Origin: Nocardia ninae NBRC 108245
Lineage (GTDB): Bacteria > Actinomycetota > Actinomycetes > Mycobacteriales > Mycobacteriaceae
Direction of reading: 5' to 3'
Length of the DNA: 64,000 nucleotides
NCBI RefSeq assembly: GCF_007990755.1
Contig: NZ_BJXA01000041.1
Location: forward strand, 1 to 64,000
The translations under genes and the position numbers were made by a program. Every line of letters begins with the position of its first letter. Position 1 is the first letter of the stretch. Under the pieces are notes generated by a model. That model saw nothing but the letters and a program-made list of their open reading frames with translations, did not search any database and was not told the DNA's origin. Shown here piece by piece: positions 1-7,744 of the stretch.

Positions 1-296
1 CGGCCATCCGCGACACCGACGGACGCACCTACGCGGCGGGCGAGGTGAGCCTGACGGCGCTGCGCCTGACCGCCCTGCAGTCGGCGGTCGCGGCCGCGAT
101 CTCCAGTGGCGCAGAGGGATTCGAGGCGGCCGTGGTGGTCGGCGGACGGTTGTCCGATTACGGGGTCACGGCGGTCCGCGAAGTGTCGCCCGAAGCCAAG
201 ATCATCTTCACCGACCGGGACGGTGCGGTCTTCGAGATCGTCGACGACTCGCAGCTCGCCGTCGACGCGGAGTCGGCCGAGGTGCACGGTGGCTGA
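1..296 (+). CDS. Rv2365c-like conserved protein, 3' end only
   Basis: The reading frame is open from base 3 and runs off the left edge, so only the C-terminal part (about 97 residues) is present. A GTG lies at 45, but the sequence before it (AIRDTDGRTYAAGE) continues sensibly in frame, so I treat the gene as truncated by the window. It resembles the small cytidine-deaminase-like protein found directly upstream of era in mycobacteria. I see no complete zinc site in the fragment, and the function is unknown. The stop overlaps the era start by 8 nt, so the two are co-transcribed and probably translationally coupled. Confidence 0.75.
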   Translation, partial: AIRDTDGRTYAAGEVSLTALRLTALQSAVAAAISSGAEGFEAAVVVGGRLSDYGVTAVREVSPEAKIIFTDRDGAVFEIVDDSQLAVDAESAEVHGG

Positions 297-1206
297 CGGC
301 CAGGGTAACGCCGAATTCCGTTCCGGCTTCGTCTGTTTCGTCGGTCGCCCGAACACCGGCAAGTCGACGCTGACCAATGCCCTGGTCGGCCAGAAGATCG
401 CGATCACCTCCTCGCGCCCGCAGACCACCCGGCACACCATCCGCGGCATCGTGCACCGCGACCACGCCCAGCTCATCCTGGTCGACACCCCCGGCCTGCA
501 CCGCCCGCGCACCCTGCTCGGCCAGCGGCTGAACGACCTTGTGCGCGATACGTATTCGGAAGTCGACGTGATCACGCTGTGCGTGCCCGCCGACGAAAAG
601 ATCGGTCCCGGCGACAAGTGGATCGTGGCGCAGATCAAGCAGATGGCGCCCAAGACCACCGTGCTCGGCGTGGTCACCAAGATCGACAAGGTGGGCCGGG
701 ACCAGATCGCCGAACAACTCCTCGCGCTGTCGAACCTGCTCGGCCCCGACGCCGACGTGGTGCCGGTGTCCGCGGTCAAGGGCGAGCAGATCGAGGTGCT
801 CGTCGACGTCATCGCCTCGAAAATGCCTGAGGGGCCTGCGTTCTACCCCGATGGTGAGCTCACCGACGAGCCCGAGGAAACCCTCATGGCCGAGCTCATT
901 CGTGAGGCGGCGCTGGAAGGTGTTCGGGACGAACTGCCGCACTCGTTGGCGGTGGTGATCGAGGAGATCCTGCCGTACGAGGAGAGGGAGGACATGCTCG
1001 ATGTGCATGCGATCCTCTACGTCGAACGGCCCAGCCAGAAGTCCATCATCATCGGTAAGGGTGGGGCTCGGCTGAAAGAGGTCGGGACGAATGCTCGCCA
1101 CCAAATCGAGCATATTCTCGGGACGCGGATCTATTTGAACCTGCATGTGAAGGTGGCCAAGGATTGGCAGCGGGATCCGAAGCAGTTGGGGAAGCTGGGG
1201 TTCTGA
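289..1206 (+). CDS. era: GTPase Era
   Basis: Era is an essential GTPase that binds the 3' end of 16S rRNA and assists 30S subunit maturation. The 305-residue product has G1 GRPNTGKST (about residues 19-27), G3 DTPG (about 66), G4 TKID (about 130) and a C-terminal KH domain with GKGGARL (about 256). Length matches mycobacterial Era (about 300). The GTG at 289 was chosen because it overlaps the upstream stop and the protein begins just before the GTPase core. An in-frame start further upstream would only add out-of-family sequence. The gene converges on the NACHT gene with 32 bp between stops. Confidence 0.96.
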   Translation: MADGQGNAEFRSGFVCFVGRPNTGKSTLTNALVGQKIAITSSRPQTTRHTIRGIVHRDHAQLILVDTPGLHRPRTLLGQRLNDLVRDTYSEVDVITLCVPADEKIGPGDKWIVAQIKQMAPKTTVLGVVTKIDKVGRDQIAEQLLALSNLLGPDADVVPVSAVKGEQIEVLVDVIASKMPEGPAFYPDGELTDEPEETLMAELIREAALEGVRDELPHSLAVVIEEILPYEEREDMLDVHAILYVERPSQKSIIIGKGGARLKEVGTNARHQIEHILGTRIYLNLHVKVAKDWQRDPKQLGKLGF

Positions 1207-1238
1207 GAGTCGGGCGACTAACGGTGTCGCCTTCGGCA

Positions 1239-4200
1239 TCACCGTTCCCGTCGTCGCCGTGCCATGGGCGTCACGATCAATCGCCGGGGCGCCTTCGGCT
1301 CTGGGATGGAAGCCAGATCAACCGCGCGGCCATCCACCCCGGCACAGTCCTTCAGCGAAATCGTCTCCAGCAGTGGGAAATCGCCGAAGGGTGTGAGGTC
1401 ATCCGGGAGAGTGACCGCAGCCAACTCCAGTGATCGGAGCTGGGGCAGCGTGGCGGCCAGTGTGGGCAGGTTGTCGACGAGATCGCAATCGGCCAGGGTC
1501 AGGCTTTCGAGGTGCAATGCTCCGCCGACTGTGGTGAGTGCGGTGGGTGCGCCCTCGCCGCTGAGACTGAGCTCGCTCAGATCCACGAGGCAGGTCAGAT
1601 CGTATTCCGCCGGAACCGGCTCGAGGCCGAGCGATCGCAGCTGAACAGGTAGCGATGCTGCGGTCAACTGCGGCAGCGACTTCCAGCCCACCAACTGAAG
1701 GTGGCGAAGGCCGGTGCATGCTGCCAGCCCGTCCAGGCCGTCGAGCACTGCCTGATGGTCATTCGTGGCGAGCACCAGCTTGCGGAGGTAGCCGAGGTCG
1801 CGTGCAGCGGCCAGCGCCCGCAGATCATTGACTCCGGTCAGCCGGAACAACGAGAGCAGAGGGGCTGCTGGTAGTCCGTCGGCTGCCAGTGTGCCGATGC
1901 TCGAGGGGAATTCCACGATCAAGGATCGGAGGTTGTCGAGCCGAACGGTGGGCTTCCACTGGCGCGGGCGAAACAGCCAGAGGTCGAGACCGGGCTCCGG
2001 CGGGAAGTTGGCGAGTACTTCATCGGCGTATTCGGTCGGGTCGTAGTAGTCCCAGGTGGCGATCAGCTCCTGCCGTATTTCTTCTCGCGTGTCCTCGGTG
2101 TAGCCGCCCAGCAACCGCAATGAGGCAGGCCCACCGATGAGTGCTGCCGTCCGCACCGTCGTCATCGCGCTCACGTCGGGAACCTCCTCGAGATTCTTCG
2201 GCAGATATCGCAGCAACGGCTCGCCGACGGCCACGAGCGAAGCAGCCTCATCGAGGTCCTGCGGCGGGACGAGCCCGGCGATCGTCTCGTCCAGCCGCTG
2301 GGCCAGTTCGCCCGAGAGCGACTCGATCGTTTCCCAGCACGACGCGGCCAGCAGCCGTAGGTGTCGCTCGTTACGGTCGTCGTCGGTCGCGCGGTCGAGC
2401 AGGCCGGTGATCAGCTCACCGCGCTGGCTGCTGTTGGCGTGGCCGGCTGCCATGATGACCGTGTCGTGCCATACGTCCAGATGAGCGCGTCCGACGAGGT
2501 TGCCGATGCGATCTTGCGCGGCGGCCTCCGCTGCCGCGAGATATTCCTGAAAGGTTCGGTGCACGAAGTCGATTCGGCCGTCGGCAGGGGATCTCAGGAT
2601 GCCCGATCGATTGAGCAGATAGTCCAATACGTCCCGCGGGTCGACCTCCAGATGGCGCATGGACGCGATCTTCGTGGCGACATATCCTGCGGCCCTGCCG
2701 ATGTCGACTTCGTTGAGATTGTTGTCCGACAAACGCCAGGCCAGATCGCGGAGCACGGTGACCTTGTCGGTCAAGCTGAGCGAAGCCCCTTGCGCGCTGG
2801 GGATATGCCGCTCCGCATCGCGCCGCTGCACGAGCAGATCAACCGCGATCTGATACAGCTCCATGCGATTGCGCGGCAGCTGTCGCTTACGCCTCAGGTG
2901 CAACGAACACAGCATCGCGGCAAGAAGCGGGTTCGCGGCCAACGCCTGCAGATGTGGGCGATCCCGGATACTGGCGATCAGGGCGCGTTCGTAGTCGGGC
3001 AATTCCGTCGGTGCGCACGGCAGACGTTGTCCACTCTCGCCGACGGCTTGATGCCATTGGCGGACGAAGGCATTCAGATCCGACTGTGTCATTCGCTCGA
3101 GCTCGACCGGCGTGAAATCGGTAGTGGCGAGCCAATCGTGGTGGGCGGCAGCTGGTCTGGAGGTAACCACCATCCTGGTCAGCGGGTAGGCGTTGAGTAG
3201 CAGAGTGATCCACTGCCGGACCTTGTCGCGATCTGCGGGAACAAGTTCGTCCACGCCGTCGACCAGCAACAAGATCTGGCCGCTCGCCAGTTGACGATCA
3301 ACCCAGGCGTCGGGCATGTGGCTCGTCAGTGGCCCCGCCGCGTCATCGAGCAGCTCGTGCAGCTTGGGTAGCTCGCGAGCGGTGTAGCTGCGCAGCCTGA
3401 GCAGCACCGGGACCAGCCCATTCCATCCGGCGAGGTCGCCGGTGAACGTCGCGCGAGCCGCGGTGACCGCCAACCAGCGCAGCAGTGTCGTCTTGCCGGA
3501 TCCGGCTTCGCCGCGCAGCAGGATTCGCAGCTTTCGGCTCAAAGCTGCCTCGACTCGTCCGCCGCCGAGTCCTTGTTCATCGGCCTGGCGCCTGTCACCG
3601 AACCACAGGTAGTTCTGGCCGACCACTCGCAGACTGACGTAGGCAACGGAAAGCTTTGTCCGCAAAGGCTGTTCGACCGCGAAACTGAATAGTTCCACCT
3701 CGTCGAGTGTCCGGCTGATCAGCTCGAGATACTCGCGGCGAAAGGCGGCGTCGTGGTCGCTGCCGTCCGGTGCGTACAGCGAGCGCTTGGGCAGTCGCTC
3801 GAGGACCTGCCCGACCTCACTACCCAATCTGTCGACGCGCCTGAGCAACTCGGGCACCGCCCGTTCGACGAACACCGGCAGGTGGCGCACGATCTGCACA
3901 TAACAGTCGCAGCATTCCGCGACGAGCTGTTCGTACAGCGCCGATCCCGCGGCGCTGAGCCAATCCGGCGTCCGTACCGTTTCGCGCATTCGCCGGGCCA
4001 ACTGCGCCGGATCGGCATTCGACGCGAAGATCGCGGCATCGGACAGATCGGCCTGCTCGAAGGTGTCCACCACCGCATCGACGACCGCCGTGTGCTCACC
4101 CTCATTCATCCCGCGAAACTCATGGGCGAGCATGGGTTCGAGCCGTTCGGCCACCGCGTCCGCGATCTGTTCGAACTGTCGCTTGACGCTGCGCTGCGGG

Positions 4201-4343
4201 CGAAAGCCAGGAATGTGTTGCCGGATCAGGTCGTCCATATCGGAGCGCCGAGCTTGGTCGCTTTGCTGTTTCGCCAGCAGCAGCTGCGCCGCCCGCCCCA
4301 CCAGCGCGGTACCGAGCCTGACCGCAACGAGTTCCGCGCTCAT
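1239..4343 (-). CDS. NACHT-domain STAND NTPase with LRR-like C-terminus (candidate bNACHT anti-phage protein)
   Basis: The product is 1034 residues. Residues 1-260 form a mostly helical N-terminal region. The NACHT core has Walker A GEAGSGKTT (278-286), Walker B ILLLVDGVDEL (357-367) and a sensor-like TSRP (394-397). A helical middle follows. From about 790 to the C-terminus there are degenerate leucine-rich repeats (for example LRHLQLVGWKSLPQL). Bacterial NACHT proteins are relatives of eukaryotic NLRs, and several clades defend against phage. I see no recognisable toxic effector domain at the N-terminus. The ATG at 4343 was chosen because AGGGG lies 7 nt upstream; the longer frame above it is antisense to the divergent gene. 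It sits between era and the amidase, which are adjacent in M. tuberculosis, so this is an insertion. The NTPase call is secure; the defence role is inferred. Confidence 0.88.
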   Translation of the reverse strand: MSAELVAVRLGTALVGRAAQLLLAKQQSDQARRSDMDDLIRQHIPGFRPQRSVKRQFEQIADAVAERLEPMLAHEFRGMNEGEHTAVVDAVVDTFEQADLSDAAIFASNADPAQLARRMRETVRTPDWLSAAGSALYEQLVAECCDCYVQIVRHLPVFVERAVPELLRRVDRLGSEVGQVLERLPKRSLYAPDGSDHDAAFRREYLELISRTLDEVELFSFAVEQPLRTKLSVAYVSLRVVGQNYLWFGDRRQADEQGLGGGRVEAALSRKLRILLRGEAGSGKTTLLRWLAVTAARATFTGDLAGWNGLVPVLLRLRSYTARELPKLHELLDDAAGPLTSHMPDAWVDRQLASGQILLLVDGVDELVPADRDKVRQWITLLLNAYPLTRMVVTSRPAAAHHDWLATTDFTPVELERMTQSDLNAFVRQWHQAVGESGQRLPCAPTELPDYERALIASIRDRPHLQALAANPLLAAMLCSLHLRRKRQLPRNRMELYQIAVDLLVQRRDAERHIPSAQGASLSLTDKVTVLRDLAWRLSDNNLNEVDIGRAAGYVATKIASMRHLEVDPRDVLDYLLNRSGILRSPADGRIDFVHRTFQEYLAAAEAAAQDRIGNLVGRAHLDVWHDTVIMAAGHANSSQRGELITGLLDRATDDDRNERHLRLLAASCWETIESLSGELAQRLDETIAGLVPPQDLDEAASLVAVGEPLLRYLPKNLEEVPDVSAMTTVRTAALIGGPASLRLLGGYTEDTREEIRQELIATWDYYDPTEYADEVLANFPPEPGLDLWLFRPRQWKPTVRLDNLRSLIVEFPSSIGTLAADGLPAAPLLSLFRLTGVNDLRALAAARDLGYLRKLVLATNDHQAVLDGLDGLAACTGLRHLQLVGWKSLPQLTAASLPVQLRSLGLEPVPAEYDLTCLVDLSELSLSGEGAPTALTTVGGALHLESLTLADCDLVDNLPTLAATLPQLRSLELAAVTLPDDLTPFGDFPLLETISLKDCAGVDGRAVDLASIPEPKAPRRLIVTPMARRRRER

Positions 4344-4679
4344 GTGCCCCCTGTCGCAAGGATGCGCTGTCCGATCCACCTCGTAGCCCTCGATGATGCC
4401 ACCGCTGTCCGACACCTCGCGCAAACTGCGGATAATCGCGGCCAGACCAGTTCTTTCGGCGCCCCGAGTCAGACGGTGGGCACACCGGACACGACCGAAT
4501 CGACGGCCGGTTGCCCGTCGCGCTGCTCCAGTGTTCGCGCAACAACCTTCCGGGGTCCGTTGGACGGACCGAACCGTGTCCTCCGAGGCCGGTCGGCCGC
4601 CAGTCTGGAGGCGTGTTCCGCCGACGCGACAAGTCGGATGGCTCGATCCGTAAGTCATGTCAGATGGGGAGGATTCGTT
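4344..4679. promoter_or_regulatory. divergent intergenic region with a 7-bp inverted repeat
   Basis: This 336-bp spacer separates the NACHT gene from the divergently transcribed repeat protein and should hold both promoters. It contains a perfect inverted repeat GGTCCGT-TGG-ACGGACC at 4554-4570, a possible operator or hairpin. A strong Shine-Dalgarno (GGGGAGGA) begins at 4667 before the plus-strand start. I see no gene in it. Confidence 0.45.
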
Positions 4680-5525
4680 ATGGGCAATGTCAACGGGGAT
4701 TCGACGGTCACCGATGTGCCTGCCGTGGCCGGTGCGCATACGGCGGACGGGGTCGGTGTGCTGGGAACCAGTAGTACCGGATTCGGTGTTCGTGGCGATG
4801 GCCAGGGTCCGGGTGCCGGTGTCGTCGGGGTGAACAATTCGGCTGCTCCTGGGGGGAATGGTGGGTGGTTCGAAAGTGCTGAGGGGGAGGGGGTTCGGGG
4901 TTGGTCGAAGAATCCGAACCATGGCGCGGTGGTCGGGGTCAACACTGGCGGCGGCACCGCGGGATTCTTCGAAAGTGCTGAGGGCGAGGGTGTCCGGGGG
5001 TGGTCGAAGAACCGGAACCATGGCGCGGTGGTTGGCGTCAACACCGGCGGGGGTGATGCGGGGTTCTTCGAGGGCAATGTCTACATCACCGGAAAGGTCA
5101 CCGTAAGAGGCGATCTCATGCTCGAAGGTGCGGACTACGCGGAGGCGTTGACCACGACCGACGATACCGTGGCGGAGGGGCTGGTCGTCGTGCTCGGCGC
5201 GGACGGCGAAGTTCACCCGTGCACCCGCGACTACGACACGGCCGTGGCAGGCATCGTATCCGGCGCGGGCGGTGTGAAACCGGCCATCGTGCTGGACCGG
5301 CAGGACAACAGCGCGCATATCGCGCTGATGGGCAAGGTGTGGTGTGCGGCCGATGCCGACAGCGCACCCATCCGCCCCGGCGACCTACTCACCACATCGG
5401 CGACGCCCGGCCACTGCCGCCGGGTCACCGAACCCGCACGTGCATTCGGCGCGGTGATCGGCAAAGCGCTGACCTCGCTGGCCGACGGTCGAGGTTTCGT
5501 CCGAGTCCTCGTCAGCCCGCGCTGA
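4680..5525 (+). CDS. Gly-rich tandem-repeat protein with conserved C-terminal domain, function unknown
   Basis: The product is 281 residues. The N-terminal half is built of repeats with the pattern GxGVxGxSxxxxGxVxGVN, including two near-identical 33-residue units beginning FESAEGEGVRGWSKN; this looks like a solenoid or beta-helix. After an EGNVYITGKVTVRGDL linker comes a C-terminal domain with DYAEALTTTDDT, VAGIVSGAGG, GDLLTTSATPGH and GKALTSL. That combination occurs in uncharacterised bacterial proteins and resembles phage tail-fibre or peptidase-G2-like C-termini. No signal peptide or membrane helix is visible. The ATG has an ideal Shine-Dalgarno. It is divergent from the NACHT gene; whether they work together is unknown. 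Confidence 0.8.
   Translation: MGNVNGDSTVTDVPAVAGAHTADGVGVLGTSSTGFGVRGDGQGPGAGVVGVNNSAAPGGNGGWFESAEGEGVRGWSKNPNHGAVVGVNTGGGTAGFFESAEGEGVRGWSKNRNHGAVVGVNTGGGDAGFFEGNVYITGKVTVRGDLMLEGADYAEALTTTDDTVAEGLVVVLGADGEVHPCTRDYDTAVAGIVSGAGGVKPAIVLDRQDNSAHIALMGKVWCAADADSAPIRPGDLLTTSATPGHCRRVTEPARAFGAVIGKALTSLADGRGFVRVLVSPR
4869..5066 (+). repeat. 99-bp tandem coding repeat, two copies
   Basis: Two adjacent 99-bp units (starting 4869 and 4968) encode nearly the same 33 residues, and a third truncated unit starts at 5067. The DNA match is much closer than protein constraint requires, which points to recent duplication or gene conversion within the repeat protein. Confidence 0.85.
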
Positions 5526-6002
5526 CGCGCCGGTGGAATTTGTCATGGTCGCGTTGCGTGAGCCGCACAAAATTCGTCCCGATGGGTCCCAGGCTTTCGG
5601 TGCGGGCGCGGCGCGGGTGCGGCTGCGCGCTGCAGGTGCAGGTGCAGGTGCGATGCGGCTGCGGGCTGCGGGCTGCGGGCTGCGGGTGCAGGTGCGGCTG
5701 CGGGCTGCGGGTGCAGGTGCGGATGCAGGTGCAGGTGCGGCTGCGCGCAGCGGGTACGGGTGCGGGTGTCGGCCGCGGTACCGCGAGCGAACCCGCCCCA
5801 GCATGACCGCCGAACCCCGAAATCCGCACCCTTTCTCGGGATCTGCACTGACTCCAGGGCCCTAGAGCGAGTGCGGGTCCCGAAAGAAGGTGCGGCATTT
5901 CATCTCGACGGAGGGCCCGCGGTGGATCGCGAATCCGGTGGGCCGTGCTGTGCCGGCCTGCGGGGTGTTCTCGCTTCGAGGGCGGAGGCGGGGGTGCCTC
6001 CG
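5526..6002. repeat. non-coding spacer with low-complexity GCGGGCT/GCAGGT repeats
   Basis: Between about 5615 and 5770 the plus strand is a minisatellite-like run of GCGGGCT, GCAGGT and GTGCGG hexamers and heptamers, strongly G-over-C skewed. All frames through it give only Arg/Ala/Gly or Pro/Ala low-complexity translations, so I call no gene. The rest of the spacer (5780-6000) shows nothing I can identify. Confidence 0.7.
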
Positions 6003-6179
6003 CAGTGAGACAGCCACCATGGGTTGGGCCGCGCCTGCGTGCTGCCGTGGGCCGTGCATGACCGCCGGCGGGGCGTCAGCGAGGCAGCTACCATGGTTTG
6101 GGCTGCGGCTGTGTGCGGTCATGGGGTCCGGCAAGACCGGCGGCGGGCTTCAGCGAGACAGCCACCACGGGGTGGGGCG
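6003..6179. repeat. 74-bp tandem repeat derived from the amidase 3' end
   Basis: Related units start at 6003, 6077 and 6151, exactly 74 bp apart, each opening with CAG(T/C)GAG(A/G)CAGC(C/T)ACCA. The third (partial) unit is the real 3' end of the amidase gene, where it encodes the last residues. The two outer units lie downstream of the stop and look like diverged duplications of it (roughly three-quarters identical). Confidence 0.75.
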
Positions 6180-7595
6180 TTCCCGTTCCCAGTGCAATTC
6201 CGACTCCAGTTGCGCGGCAACTGAAATCAGCAACGGTTCGGTGGCCGCCGTGCCCATCAGCTGGGCGCCGACCGGCAGTCCAGCCTCGGTGAACCCGGCG
6301 GGCACGTTCACACTCGGCCAGCCGAGGACGTTCCACGGCCAAGTGTAGGGGCAGGCGGCCGTGATCAGGTTGTTGGTGGCGTGCACGCCGATGCCGTCGA
6401 TGTCCTCGGCACGCGGGGGAGGTGTCGCGGTGGTGGGGGCTAGGACGAGGTCGTAGTCGTGGAAGAAGCTGCCGATGCGCTTGTGCAGCAAGGGTTCTGC
6501 CTGGCGGGCGGCGAACAGGACGGGTCCGTCGAGGAGTCTGCCCAGCCGGGTATTGGCGATGGTGCGCGGATCCACCTGGGCGCCAGGGAATTTCTGGTGT
6601 GCCGCGCGGATACCGGCCATCGATCGCGGCAGGAAAGACGCGCCGATCAGCAGTCCGTAGTGCAGGTCGGCGACGGTCACCGTGTGGCCCAACTTGCGTA
6701 GGGTGTCGCCGATGCGTCGCACCGCTGCCGCTACCTCGGGGTCCAGTGCGGTCCGTGTCGCGGTGAACGGGGTGCGTAGCGAGAGTGCGATGCGCAGTCT
6801 GCCGGGATCGCGGCCGATGGCCGCGCTTGCGGAAATCGGTGCGGGAGTGTGTAAATCGCCGTCGTGCGGTCCTGCGGCCACGTCGAGCAGTAGGGCCGCG
6901 TCGGCGACGGTGCGGGCCAGTGGCCCGTTGACGGTGAGTCCGTAGAACGCTTCGGCATGCGGCCAGGTGGAGATCCGGCCGCGCTGCGGTTTGATGCCGA
7001 CGAGGTTGGTCCATGATGCGGGGATGCGGATGGAGCCCGCACCGTCGGAACCCAGTGCGGCAGGGGCCAATCCGGCCGCGACCGCCGCCGATGATCCGCC
7101 GGAGGAGCCGCCGGGCGTATGGTCGGCCGACCACGGGTTGCGGGTGTGGCCGAAGGCGGCCGCGCTGGTGAACGGGAGTTGTCCGAGCTCGCAGGTGTTG
7201 GTCTTGCCGACGATCACCGCGCCGGCCGCGCGTAGCCGCCGAACCGATTCGGCGTCTTCGGTTTTCGGGGCGAAGCTGCCGCCGCAACCGAATGCGGTCG
7301 GCTCACCGGCGATGTCGGTGTCGTCCTTCACCGCGACCGGCACACCCAGCAGCGGTAACCGTTCGCCTGCCGCGAGGCGCCGGTCGGCGTCGGCCGCCTC
7401 GGCGAGCGCGCGCTCCCGGCGCACGATCCGAAACGCGTTGAGTGTCGACTGCGCGGCCTCGATGCGATCGAGAGCGGCGCCGACGGCGGCAACAGAGCTG
7501 AGCGTGCCCTGCGCGAGGGCGGCGGCGTGATCGGCCAGTCCGAGATCACCGGTCTGCGTCTCGGCCGCCTGCCGAGTGGGGTCGGGCACCGTCAT
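6150..7595 (-). CDS. amidase signature family hydrolase (AmiA2-like)
   Basis: A 481-residue amidase-signature enzyme hydrolysing C-N amide bonds; the substrate is unknown. The catalytic triad is visible: Lys90 in VAVKDDTD, cis-Ser164 in GGSSGGSS and nucleophile Ser188 in GSDGAGSIRIPAS. The ATG at 7595 has AGGGAG upstream; an alternative 15 codons upstream has no support. Position between era and recO matches amiA2 (Rv2363) of M. tuberculosis, including the orientation opposite to era. It has no signal peptide, so is probably cytosolic. Its 3' end is duplicated in tandem downstream. Confidence 0.92.
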   Translation of the reverse strand: MTVPDPTRQAAETQTGDLGLADHAAALAQGTLSSVAAVGAALDRIEAAQSTLNAFRIVRRERALAEAADADRRLAAGERLPLLGVPVAVKDDTDIAGEPTAFGCGGSFAPKTEDAESVRRLRAAGAVIVGKTNTCELGQLPFTSAAAFGHTRNPWSADHTPGGSSGGSSAAVAAGLAPAALGSDGAGSIRIPASWTNLVGIKPQRGRISTWPHAEAFYGLTVNGPLARTVADAALLLDVAAGPHDGDLHTPAPISASAAIGRDPGRLRIALSLRTPFTATRTALDPEVAAAVRRIGDTLRKLGHTVTVADLHYGLLIGASFLPRSMAGIRAAHQKFPGAQVDPRTIANTRLGRLLDGPVLFAARQAEPLLHKRIGSFFHDYDLVLAPTTATPPPRAEDIDGIGVHATNNLITAACPYTWPWNVLGWPSVNVPAGFTEAGLPVGAQLMGTAATEPLLISVAAQLESELHWERERPTPWWLSR

Positions 7596-7689
7596 CGTGA
7601 GCTCCCTCTCGTCGCACTTTCGGAAGACGGTATCGCGCACCTGGTCAAGTGACTAGTTCGTCTATCTGGGCCGATGGACGGGACAATAG

Positions 7690-7710
7690 ACATACATACC
7701 GAATGTATGT
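7690..7710. promoter_or_regulatory. palindromic operator, probably for the TetR repressor of this operon
   Basis: A perfect inverted repeat ACATACAT-n5-ATGTATGT lies 35 bp upstream of the hydrolase start, in the promoter position. Arms of this kind are typical of TetR-family operators. The TetR gene is second in the operon that this site would control, so autoregulation is the simplest reading. Confidence 0.7.
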
Positions 7711-7744
7711 AAAAGTGAACCCACCGCAACGCTCTGGAGGAACG

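Noticed and set aside
2361-3200. 279-codon plus-strand open frame
   Set aside because: Antisense to the NACHT core; composition is a mirror of the real gene.
4344-5318. N-terminal extension of the NACHT frame to 1359 residues
   Set aside because: It is antisense to the repeat-protein gene, low in complexity, and a good ATG with AGGGG exists at 4343.
5589-6180. CRISPR-like repeats
   Set aside because: The units are contiguous, with no unique spacers, no cas genes, and they resemble a minisatellite and a duplicated gene end.
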